In this document: positions 44,950-57,100 of the stretch, piece by piece
Layout of the letters: every line of letters begins with the position of its first letter
How positions within the stretch are numbered: position 1 is the first letter of the stretch
Assembly: GCA_016490735.1 (NCBI GenBank)
Contig: JAEMWC010000349.1
Coordinates: 698,501-762,500, forward strand
Direction: 5' to 3'
DNA length: 64,000 nt
Source: Pachyseris speciosa
Taxonomy: Eukaryota; Cnidaria; Anthozoa; Scleractinia; Pachyseridae
Made by a program: the position numbers and the translations under genes
Notes under the pieces: generated by a model
Seen by the model: the letters and a program-made list of their open reading frames with translations, nothing else
What the model was told of the DNA's origin: nothing
Database searches by the model: none

Positions 44950-46378
44950 CAATGAAAGCTGACAAAAGGGTAATAAGGAGTCAAATCTCTGGCAATAGCT
45001 AATTACCGAAGATGAATGAATTACGACGGGTGCCAAGGTTACCGAATAATTGAATGTTATAACTATGTACACAGTTAGAACGAGAAATTTCCTGAGGAAG
45101 CCTAAAACGATAATAAACATTGATGAATTCAAACGAGACAAAAAAGAAACTAAGTTGTTAATATATATTTGCTAACCACATCCAAACAAAATTTCGGACA
45201 CCAAGAACAAATCATTTGTAAACTTACATTAAACTAATCAAACGTAACGAATTTGAAAGCGAACTCCAATCGCCACTCAGCATAAAGAGAAAATAGTTGG
45301 TGCCATTTGACAAAATCGACACTTCCTTTTGCTTGGCTTGATATTTGACCATTGGCCAGCACTAAAATTTGCTGCAGTCATGGACTAGTAACTATAGACT
45401 TGTCACTACGATGATGATGATGATGATTGTTATTGTTAAATTCTCACTCGTTTCCCATTGAACACCACGATAAAATACAGCTAACTTAAAAATTATAGCC
45501 ATGCTGTAATTTTCTGCGCATTTCCTGAATGGCTGAATGTGTGGGAAGCAAGTTCGCAGATAACGCTTTTGTCTGTCCCACTAAAAACGCAAGGAGCACA
45601 TGTGAAAAGAACCTTATAGTCAGTACAGTTTCCCAGAATTTATTTCAGTGGACTAACTGGCTCTAGCATCTCAGCAGGGGAAGTTGCTTTACTCGTTGGT
45701 CTTGCAGTATTGCCTACCGATTTCTTCAATGCCCATACTGATCTTAAAAAAAGGTGTCGTCTTCCAACACGCGGTGCTGTTATCAGAACTAATACTTGTT
45801 CTCTCAAAAGAACAGCGCAATTTCCCTCTCAGGAGATTTCTAAAGATGTCCTTGAAAGCTTGTCTTTACTGCTTGTTTAATGCTCCGTAGATAACAGGAT
45901 CATTGGTATGGTTACAAAATACCAGTATTACCGACAAAATAGCAATCCAAAGGGGAATCCTGAAGCTAGGCTCGACCATTTCGATCACGTTAATCGTTGC
46001 GGCGGGAATAAGGCACACAAGATATCCGCCAATTACGACGGCAAGTGTTTTGGTGATTTTATCTTCCTCCACGTTAACGGTTGGAGCGCTACTTGCCATA
46101 GAGCTAACTTGCTGGGAATGATCCTTAAAAATCTTAAAATAACAGAAGAATATGATGCCGAGAGGAAGTGGGACAGCGACGACAAGGAGTATGAAATGGA
46201 ACGGCTGAACCAGAAGATGCAAATACAATGACTCTGTTTCAAATCCAAACTTTGACCATACAAGAAGCTGCCCTATCGCTAAGGGAAGGGGGAAGCACCA
46301 AATAAATGCAATAATCAACGCTAGGTTTCTTGCGTTAAAAACCTTTCGGTAATAACTCTGTTTGACGACGGAATAAAG
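44950..46378. repeat. Segmental duplication, copy 2
   Basis: Direct-orientation partner of 40140-41850, starting about 4.8 kb downstream. Homology ends at about 46378, inside TM3 of the receptor, so copy 2 lacks the N-terminal half. Confidence 0.8.
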
Positions 46379-46381
46379 CAT
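45745..46381 (-). pseudogene. Class A GPCR, copy 2, truncated with a stop after TM7
   Basis: The open frame 46381-45866 starts at the cytoplasmic end of TM3 (VVKQSYYRKVFNARN) and runs in one frame through TM4, TM5, TM6 (GGYLVCLIPAATINV) and TM7 (FCNHTNDPVIYGALNKQ), ending TAA where copy 1 has TAT. Homology to the copy 1 tail continues past the stop to about 45745. TM1-TM3 are missing because the duplication ends there. It supplies the intact TM6-TM7 frame that shows the shift in copy 1. Confidence 0.75.
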
Positions 46382-46389
46382 GGGTTTTT

Positions 46390-46750
46390 AATTGTACACA
46401 TGTAATCAACCCATTCTGGTACCTGAAACTTTCCCAATCTTGAATACTTGGTTGAACTTTAACATACGACACACCACACATATTGTGTCTTATTTATTAT
46501 CCGTTGTTAAGCATATTTAGCTATATTAAGTTCTTAGAGGCTATATCTTTACACATGCACATGCTCTTCAAGAGTATTCGACACAGCCTTTCTTGCGACA
46601 AACAATTATTTGAGAAACGTCAGTTGGTCGAGATTGCTCTTGGTTGTGACCACTTTATATGAAGCTTTTAAACGTAATCTGAAAGATAATTTTCAAACAA
46701 ATGATGACCTGAATATGTGAGTGACCATCGCAGTTATGTTGAGATAAAAA
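46390..46750. other. Intergenic, nothing recognised
   Basis: No recognised feature between the duplication end and a small foldback. Confidence 0.4.
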
Positions 46751-46752
46751 TT

Positions 46753-46868
46753 TAACAATTATCCTGCAAAATTGCGCTAATTTCGCCTGATACTTCGCCG
46801 ACGAGGGCCGTAGGTCGAGTTGGCTAAAATCAGGCGATGTTCCACACGATTGAGCAGGATAATTGTTT
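46753..46868. repeat. Small foldback
   Basis: AACAATTATCCTGC at the left is mirrored by GCAGGATAATTGTT at the right; about 116 bp with a GC-rich centre. Confidence 0.6.
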
Positions 46869-47461
46869 TACTATATTCAACACATTAATGACGAAACACA
46901 ATTTTTTGCTTTTATTGCAAAAATAGCTGGAAAATCCACCATTTTTATTTTCTCCGCGAAACTCAAAATTACGTATATCGCAGGATATCTGTTGAATTAC
47001 ATTGAAACGAAAAGTTACTTCAGTTACGTAATACATCACGCTACTATCAGCTTTACTGCACACACTGGAAAGATGAAATTACATTAAGTGGGCCTACTCG
47101 AGGTGAGAGTAATCTTTGTGAGCTCTAGTTGCAGCTTTCGCTAAGCTGTTTTTGAAACTACTGCATCATACCTTCTTTCTGATAAGCCCTTTGTTTTTGC
47201 TGATCACGTCGGAACGACACTTCAATTCTTTCCGGGTACACATATCTAAACCTTTCCGTTGGCTCGCCATTTCTTGTGTTGTTCCTCGATGGACTACCCC
47301 CTGCGCGGGCGGCAACAGAAACTATGATCTCTTTCAGCCAACCTAATGTTAAGTCCGTTAATTTTGGTGCGGTAGCTCTTCGACACTCTCCGTTGATAAA
47401 TTGGTTGTTTGGGTGGGTGGGTGGGTGGAATGGAGAGGAATGGAGCGGATGGATTGACGGG

Positions 47462-47513
47462 TAAATAAATGAATGAATGAATGAATGAATGAATGAATGA
47501 ATGAATGAATGAA
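47462..47513. repeat. (AATG)n microsatellite
   Basis: About 12 units of GAAT ending in GAAC. Confidence 0.9.
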
Positions 47514-47962
47514 CGAACAGACTCGATTTGAAAGGATTACTGGAACTGTCCCAAGGACGTCTGTCCTACATTGTAGACTTTCACTCTACAAAATGAGTAT
47601 TGTGATTGGCTGATTCTTGGTCACGTGCCCCCGATCAAATTCAAATGTATCCCCACCTAGAAAAAATTAGCCGCTGGGTTTGGAAATATAGTGAATGAAT
47701 AAGGAAGTAAAATTTCGACTGTCAGGAACACAAGTGTCTGCCTTTGTCGGTCGGTCGGTTGACCGGTTGTTTGCTCGGTTGGTTGTTTGACAGACTATTA
47801 CTCGAGTGTGATTAGAAATTCAATTTGATTAAAACATAAACATTTTTAAAAGAAGAAGGCATAAGAAAGAAAAGAAAAACCGCAGATTAATATGGAAAAC
47901 AGAGACATATGTAGAGAATTGGCCAAGGAGAAATTTAGTTTTTGAATAAGACGTAAGCTCAC

Positions 47963-48143
47963 AGAATATCTCAGCGCTTCCGTCGTGCTTGTTATAGCTG
48001 GCCAGTATTCCTTCGAGCGTACGCATCCTTAGAACCTTACAAGCTTCTTCCTGAGTACTCCTCTTGAGGCTCACGCCATTAACCTCTAGTATTCTGTCTC
48101 CCTGACGGATTGAACCCTCCTTGTATGCCATGCTGTCCTCAGA
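47963..48143 (-). CDS. PDZ2 C-terminal exon
   Basis: Acceptor TTTTCTTTAG, start phase 0. Reads SEDSMAYKEGSIRQGDRILE, then VNGVSLKRSTQEEACKVLRM. GDRILEVNG is the PDZ carboxylate-side signature. The end is uncertain: donor GTGAGC at 47962 is used here; an earlier GTAAGG inside EEA-CKV (near 48024) is possible; without splicing a stop follows at 47829. Confidence 0.75.
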
Positions 48144-51100
48144 CTAAAGAAAACGAAGAAAACAGGGAAAAAACTGAAGTTCATCAAATAAAAGAACAAC
48201 ATTGGAAGTGCCAGAAAAGGTTTGTTTGCAGAGTGAAAAAACGCAAGATCATTCCTAGTAATATTAACCAACGCAGTCAACATTGACCAAAACCAAAAAC
48301 AAATTTGCAAGAGTTTACAGTAGTGGTGTGACAAATCAACTTTGCTGAAGTGTGAGCACGTGAGAGTAAGAAAAGCTGTTCTCGTGGAATTACTTTCCAA
48401 ATTTAATAAAACAATAAAAATAATTATAAATAAAAATGCCATATATCGAGCTGAGACTTTTTTAACCATTAAAAGCAAAACTAGTTACACATGGATGAAT
48501 GCGTGAAATACATCTCCTGCTAAGAATACTTCATCTACCCACGATTCTGAGTTTTTACCTTATCTCTTGGTCATAATATTTTTTTTTCTCCACATTTTAT
48601 GCATCAAATTAAATCACCACGTAATTTTAAGGCTAAGAATTACAGCTTATAAAGAAATGTAAACCCACCACATAAGTGACGAACACTCCTTTTCTATCCC
48701 AGACAAGGAAAGAATGCAATCTGTTTTAAGCATTAAACAAATAAACAAAGCAGTAAAGAAAAATACGTACTTTAGCAATAATCATTATAAGGTCTGGGTT
48801 ATGATTCACTTAGGGAAACTAATAATACAATAAAGAATAGTTTGACTGTACAAATACCGGTATCTTATTTATTGAGCTTATGAAAATCAATTTACCTAAA
48901 AAAGGACTGTTCGGCAGAAAAAGGATAGCCACGTACAAGCAAGACTTACTTTCTTGCGAGAATACTGAGTCCCATATAGTCTGTAATAGACTTCACTAAT
49001 TTTACTTCAAAGACTGTAGATGGCTCTGCGTTAAATGGGACGAAAGAAACGTCTTCAAACCAATGATTTGATGCAACCGAGGTAGGTAAGGAAAGCCTGA
49101 AGGCGGGCAGTTGAGTTGCCAACCCAACGAGCCAGCCTTGACTCAGTCCTTCCCACTTTCCCTCCTTCTCTTCACTACCTCTGATTAATTAGCCAGTCAG
49201 TGAGTATTCAGTTAGTGAATCAGTGATTTAGCGGGTCAGTGAGCCAGTCAGTGAATCAGTGATTGAGTAGATCAGCAAGTCAGTGAGTCACAGTGAGTCT
49301 CAGCCAGTCAATGAGTTAGTCAGCAACAGTAACAGTAAACCTATATTACGCCTTACTCTCCAAAGGGAGGTATTAGTCTGGTTACAAAAAAGGTTATGAT
49401 GTCCACTGGAATAACTGATTAACTAAAAGATCGTACTGATATAAAAGGATCGTTCTAATATAATTAGTATAAAAGAAAACTGAATAAAAAAATCATTTAA
49501 TTTGATTTTGATTTTAGGATCTCTTTTCTCTTCTAAAACATTGAATATGTATATTTACCTTATATTTTTGAAGTGGTCTCATTTTCTATGTTAATTAAAT
49601 AACCATATCTTTTCATCATCATTTAGGTTTTTGAAAACAACATCGTGTTTTGAAACGAGTCAGTCAGTGAGTGAATCAGTCAGCGCGTCAGTTAGTTGGT
49701 CAGTCGGTCACTCAGTCTGTCAGTCAGTCAGCAGTTGCAGTCAATAGTCAATCAGTCAGACAGTTAGGCAGTCGGTCGCTGAGCTGGGCAGGCTGTCACT
49801 CAGTCCGTTTGGTCAACCCAAATCGGCAAAAATACGCCCCGTTGATTCAGACGCCGAACGTCCATGATATGCTGATGGTAATGTTTTGTAAAAACGAATA
49901 ACAAAATATTTCCAAGAATTGCGTGCGACGGATGCAAAATTCTTTATCTAAAGTTCGAATTTTCCTTGCTTTTAGTAAGAGAACAGCTTAAAACAGGGGC
50001 ACCCAACGAGTCAAATCAACCAAAAGCTGTAGAAAGGCATTTTTAAGTGCCTTATGGTGTTTGAAGTCTGTTTAGAGTGATGTTTTCATAAGCTAGAAGA
50101 CGTTCATTTGTTCGGATTCCCTAGCTGAAATTTTAATTGCCCGAAAATGTTAGGAAACAAAATCTTCCTTTGAGAAAATGCAAGCTGAAATTAACTTTCC
50201 TCGAGCTTTCTAGGGAACTATTTTCGTTCCGAAAATGCTAGCTGACGTTTTTGATTGCCAAAAACAACAATTCCGACCTTTCCGAAAACATCAGGGTCTA
50301 TGATTTCCCAATTTCGAATCTTTTAGGCCACGTTTTAGTTAAGAAAATCCGAGTGCACTCTTTAATCGACACCGAAAGCCCAAGGCGAATTACCCTCCAC
50401 CGAACAGATATCTACCGAAACTTATCGTTGGGTGCCCCTGTTAAAATTCGGCTTCTGAAGTGGATGTTGGTCAGCATACCAGATAGGCCGTCGGTCATAC
50501 ACTTAGTTTGAAGGTCCATAAGTTTTTCAGTAAGTCAGTTACGCAGTCCATAAGCTGGAGCCGTGTAATAATTACTGATCGCCATCCACACCCATTGTTT
50601 TCTGCCTGCATTATCAAAAATAATGCTGCGTGTTTTAGTTTTAATAATGCCGCGTGTTTTGACAATGCAGCATTCTTTAACATCCCATATGTCCGCTGGT
50701 GAAGCGCTTTCATCATATTTCTACAAACAACCAAAAGCACCACAAAAAGTACCTTTAAGACAAAAAAAATTCCTAACAAATGGTTTCCATCACTTATATA
50801 ACATATTTTTTAAATTTTGGTTTCGGCAGTGGTTTCAGCAGTTAAATAAGGTATACCTTCACTAGTCGCAAAATTCTCCATTGAACATTATTCACCCGCT
50901 TCACTCGACGACACACCTATTCCTGAACAACGATCGGAAGATCTGATTATATACAACTACCGTAAAAGCTCTATCAAGCCCCCCCCCCCCCCCACCTCCC
51001 TCTCTCTCTTTTAAGCCCCCCGTTTGGGAGTCGCTTTTTGTAATAAGCCCCTCCTCTCTAATAAGATCCCCCGCCCCTTTTTGGACACGAGATTTTGTAA

Positions 51101-54100
51101 TTATTCCCTCCTATTCCCTCTTACGAAACACACTTTATGCGGCCCTGTTGGTTTGTTTTTAAACAAATATTAAATCACACAATTCTATTTCCCGCTTGGT
51201 ATTTAACTAACATTTTACTGCAGTTGTTTGAGATTTGTAGAGAGAATATTTAACACGAAAACGGCGTGTTCAAAGATTTGAAATAAGCCCTACTCTCTAT
51301 TAAGCCCCCCTCTCCAATAAGCCCCCGGTTAATAAGGCCTGAAATTAAATAAGCCACCCGGGGCTTAGTGGAGCTTTTACGGTGCGCAGAACCAACGCAA
51401 TTACTTAAAACGACTTAAGTAAGCACTTACCATCATATTCCTCTGAAATTACAGTAAAGGTTGATTGCGTTAGGAAATCTTTTCTTCCGAACTGCTTTCT
51501 GAGCGGTTTTCCGCTATCGCTGCAAACAACGAGTTGCCTTTCACAAACAACTGACATTTGTCGAGCAATTTGCAAATTGACATCTACCTTGACAAACAGA
51601 CAGTTGATAACTCGTTTCTGCGAATTGAATTTTTCACATGTACATGTCACTCATGAAAACAATAGCTTACGTAACCGTCACCTTTAATAAAAATATCTAT
51701 TCAATGTCATTAATTTTTTGATTTATTGTTTTCCAAAAAAATACGAAAGATTGGTAGCATTCGGTGATATAATTGCAAGCAGGAAACAATTGGTTTGGAT
51801 GCTTGCGGCCTCAGCTGCCTGCATTATATCCAATAATGCTGCGAGCCTCAGAAATTATCTGTTAAAAAAGACATTCAGCCGGTCGTTCAAGCTGTTAACA
51901 ATATCAGTCAGGCAGCCAATCAGCTAATCTATCATTCACACATTCGAGGCTGAGTTAACTCAATGACTACGATTGTTTTAAGTGGTTGCCCACGGATGCG
52001 ACTGATAAGATTTTTGTTAAGATGCTCCGTCTCTTTGATTACCTTCGGCTGAAGTGAAAATTGCTTCAGGATCTTCTCGTAGAATTGTTAATTTGACAGG
52101 AGATGAAGATGACCTAAGAGCAGATACTGCGTTCTTATGGTTCATCTCTCTCAGGATCTCGCCATTAACCTGAAAAAATTATATGAAGCTTATGCCTTTT
52201 TGTATCCTGCGACATGGATCAAGTAAACTATTCTATGCTCCGCTAATTAATTTTGCAAACAGAGATTGATACAGTATGACATAACCATTCTGATCATAAA
52301 ACCACAAGAGGTTTTAATAATGGTCTTCATTCAACAATAAAGAGCAACAGATGAGCTTAATTTACAGGATAGACAAAGTAATCAAACTACAATATTAACC
52401 CATTGGCACCCGTGCCGGCCAAAACCGGCCGTAAAAAACTCCCATGCTTCAAAACATTGCAACTTTCTCAATCGCACGAATATTGCCTTAACTGTTAGTT
52501 GTGAGCACGAAATGAAATGTCCTTTAAATTTGGATATCCAATAAACGCAAGAAACGTAGCGATTTTTACCAAATATGGCCTTTTGAGTTTAGACAAGAAC
52601 GAAACTGACCGTTTTTAACGTCAAAGAGAAACGACGAAAATGCCCCTTTTTGCCTTCATGTTTTTTAAGGAAATCATCGTCGAAAAACCAAACTTCAACC
52701 ATCATAACAAAATTCAGTCCTTGTTCTAGCTTAGAAATGACTTTTTTTGTTCATATTCTTCTCCCGAGCGTAGATACAACCTTTTGTTCCAGTGCATTCG
52801 GGCCTTCCCGACATTTTCTCGAGCGCGTTGCATGCTGGGAGCTAACGACAATTTTTGACAGCCACTCCGACCTACCGCCAACATTTCCTGCTTGTGGTCA
52901 TCTTCAGTGCTCACAAATTCCAAAATATGCGGCGGTAGGTCGAGAAATTCATCAGTAGTCGAGTCCCAAATGTACTAAGTGTCCGACCGGCCTAATTCCC
53001 AGTTCGTCGAGTAACCAGCCAAATTCGACAACAAAGTACATCACCTTGCTCGATTCTTTGAGAAAGTGGACTCTTAGCTACCGCCACGCTTAATGATGCT
53101 CATCAGGCAGCCGCTAAAGATGAAAAATGGTTGTAAACTTAGCAAAAATCGCAAGCAAACCGAACTTGGGCCATTGTTGTTGCTTCACGGATAAAAAATA
53201 GTTACGTCAAAATGACGTTTTCAGAAACCTTGAGCCTCCAGTGCCTTAGGACAGCACCACTTTTCCCTGATAGTTTCAAATAAGGAGTCACAAATTGCTA
53301 TTCATCGTTTATAGGTGTAAAATCACTCCGAAAACGTAAAAACAGCCGGTAGTCAATGGGTTAAAAAGACACCTATTGATAAAAACCAATTTAAAACGCT
53401 CGGTATTGTGAGCCCCTTTACGTAGTTGTCGAGTCCTTTCAGGTGGTATAAGTTCTCTTAGAGCAGGCGGTGGTGGTGATTCCACGCCGCAATTTTAAAT
53501 CTCTACCTTCTCCTATATCAGTGATATAGTATTGCTTAGAGCAGTATCCCGACTTAAAAGACCTATCAAAATACTTTACCGATTCTACTAAAGTACTTAC
53601 TATAAAAAGCACTACCCCAAACTTCAATAGCATAAATAAAAATAGATAGGGCTAAGCTTTGAAAGAGTAAATCTAAGCTGCTGATAGAATACTTGTAATA
53701 TCTACACACCCGAAGAATATATAACCTACTGCTGGCTTTACTCAGCAAATATTCAAATTGTGTGTCCCAATTCATAGGATTTTCCTCGAAAATTTTGTTG
53801 TTTTAAGGAGACTTACACTCGCTGAATAAAAGCTTTTTACATTTAGTATTTCAGCTGAATAAGTCCACAGGCTGAAACACGCAATTATTAATATTCAATA
53901 CGTACTGTCACGCAGATAATCATTATCAAAATTTTTTCTACAGTGACACATCCATCCCACCAGTCCAAACGCTGTTAGTTATAGCTATCTATGCAGATTT
54001 TTCATTTTGATGAAACAATTATATTTTCTGAATTTCTGAACCATTTGGCAAGGCTAATATTCTCCGTTAATACGGTCACTGATGGGCCAAAATAAATTGA

Positions 54101-57100
54101 CTGTATTAATGAGGTGGCCATATTAAGGTGTTAGGGTCCAAGTTCACGACTAAAGGGCGGTAATAACAAATAAATCGCATTAGCACTCCATGGACAACTA
54201 TAGTCTTTCTATTTTTTAATAATTTGTTTTTTAATAAACAACCGCTTGAAAATTCACTCAGTAGATAGAACACTTTTAAAAAATGTGAAGTGAAACTTCC
54301 CTCAGTAGATAAAACACTATTAAAAATTTTAAGTGTACAGTAAGGGCCTGTTCGCACTACGCGAAATTTTGTTTGATTTACCAAAAAATCTGTCAACGCG
54401 AAGCCATTTCTAGTGCGAACGATTTTTTGCACCCACCAAAATTTTTGCAAGCGCAACGAAACTTCAAAGATTCCGTCGACTAACTTTGGAGGCTGTAAAA
54501 ATTTTGTCAGGCGAGAAAATCCTTCGTTCGTTGACATCCATCCGTCATTGGGTCATCAAACTGATGACGGACTCCTTGAGTGTGGGTTTTGCGGTTGCCT
54601 TGTATTAGAGCCATCTGTCACTAAAAAAAATTTCGCATCTTCATGTGCGAACAGGATTACGAAAACAAAAAATTGGTGATTACAAAATTTTCACTTTTTT
54701 TGCAAACGCCAAACTCAAATTTTCGTCTTAGTGCGAACAGGGCCTAAGTGTGCAGTACTGTCTGAATCTCACAAGATAGATGAAAGCTTAAAGCTCAGCA
54801 AAAGAGAACCACAGACCAAGGAGAAAGCCAAGAGAAGAGAGAGCAAGGCATTGTAATATCCTGACCGGAAGACAAGCTTTTGTGCATCAATTGACTTTGT
54901 GATGAAAGCACAATGACTTAGTCTGCAATTTGCCCAAGTAGATCTCAGCGTCAAGAATGAAAACAGGGAGAAGTGTTGCTTACGTTGTAACAGTGTTGTA
55001 AAGTAAATCGGCTGTTTGACTACCAAGTAAATTTAACTGATTGATGAAATTGACGTGTCGCAGGCCCTTTGGTTTTCTAAATTCAGCACGAGTGGCCGTA
55101 TTAACGGGGTGAAATTATAAAGGATTCTGCTGTTTGGGATTTTAAAATGTGGCCGTTGGCCGTATTAACGGGTGACCTCATTAACGGTTTTTTATTTTTT
55201 TTTAAAGAAAATGTATGACCCTTTTTCCGGGACAAAAACAAAAATGGCAGTAAGAACGAGGTGACTTTATTACCGAGGTGGCCGTAATGCGGGGTTTCAC
55301 TGTATTTATTTATTTATTTATTTTACTTTCCCCCACCCCCCAAAAGGGTAAAAATGCTGCATCTCCGAATAAAGATGTGTTTAAAAAGAGAATGCGTTGC
55401 TTAACCCTTTTTTACCGATGATTTGGTCGCCTTTTTTTTTTTTTCAGCAATTTCGGGAGGGTAGGAGGTCAAATCGACCTGGCTACTCCACATAAGGGGT
55501 TAACACGGAGATTCCCTGCTAGCAGAGGCCTCTTTTCCTTGTATTCAGCGTGCTGGAGAAAAGAGACCTCTGCCATGAGTCGAAACGGTCTGTGTTGAGC
55601 ATGCGTTGTGGTTTCTTAGCGACCGATCCATCACGTGATGTTTTTAGCACGTCATTAAATGACAAACAATACATGGAGCATGCGTTTTAAAACCCCCGTC
55701 CACGAACTCGGACGGCGGCTTAATCATAGACCGTTTCGACCCATAGCAGAGGTCCTCTTTTCTCCAGCACGCTGAATACAAGGAAAAGAGGCCTCTGCTA
55801 GCAGGGAAACACGGAGATTTCGCTGGTCCACAACACCGAAGACTTTGTCTTTGTTGTCACGCTCGTCACGCTAGCTGGCGTTTATTTCTACACGATCATT
55901 GCAGCTACAATTCGTTACTTATTGGATTTAGAAGTGTGTTTTTCGAGCCATTTTCCACCTCAAAAGCCCCCGGCCTGGCATCATAAAGCTGGGTTGATGG
56001 GTAGAGGCCATCCTTTGAAAGAAAACAGATGGGAGAAACAATTTCACACGAAGTGGGCCGCTCAAAGTATTCGAGCGAGTGATTGCAATTCACGGAGTGA
56101 AGTTGTGTCTGTAATCGTTTTGCGAGTGGTTCCGCGACCTGGCATGGCAATTTTGGCGAGTTTGGACTTGTAAATAATGCAATCGGTGCAATATTTTTCC
56201 AGCAGAACCGGGTGGTTCGACACGGTTCTAAGAAGATATGTGAAATGGAAATTGGCAGACTACCACGCGGCTGTTATCCAAGAATATTCCAGAATTCCTC
56301 TGGGTCACAAACGTGAAAATTACAGACCGTGAGAGCAACTGAAATCAAATAGCGTTAACCACGTCGCGCTAAAGGGGTGATCGGGAAAAAGTGGAACAAA
56401 TTGCAGGAAGTTGATTCGAAGTTTGCTGGCAATGTAAACTTTTAACTTCAATAGGAATTTTTGTCTTGAAAACTTCATGACAAAGTTACGTGAATTTTGA
56501 TGTTGTCCGAGGGCGACTTTGGTTTTCAAAGAGAATAAACAGTCATATTAAGTGAAAATTGGGAGTTTCGGTCAGTTTCCAAGGTGATGAAATCTGAAAA
56601 AGTTATCATTTTGCAATAAAAATGCTTCATTTCAGCCATAGTGCGGGATTTGGGACTGAAGTTGCAGGTTTTCAAAGCACTGGTCTTCTACGACCAATAT
56701 TTTGGTGAGCGGTAGAAAAAGCGTTAAACATTGACGGTAAAAATGAAATGCAAAATAAAAACATATTTTCCTGTACTAGGTGTTAACCTAGTTTAATGCC
56801 TTTTTCCTGACTGTTATGTATATTTTAACTAACATATGGTGGTCAACCAATTTGTTTAACTTAAAGTTATTTTGGATAACCTGTTACTATATGTGTGTAT
56901 AACTCAACATTCACGTGTATCCCCTTACCAAATTTGTAAACTGTACAATAAGATTAAACGGTGTTGTTGTTGTGTTCTTACCATAACAATCTGGTCCTCT
57001 ACTGCAATTCTTCCATCCTGAGCCACCGCGCCTCCAGGTTCAATGAGGTTTACCACAACCCCTCCCTGAGAAGTAGCGAATTAATGTAAAATTCAAATAC

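Noticed and set aside
49671..49901. Ser/Gln/Val repeat protein
   Set aside because: Encoded by CAGT-type simple repeats; no codon-usage or splice support.
54106..54537. 143-codon minus-strand frame
   Set aside because: Spans the border of the 54344-54744 MITE and unrelated repeat sequence.
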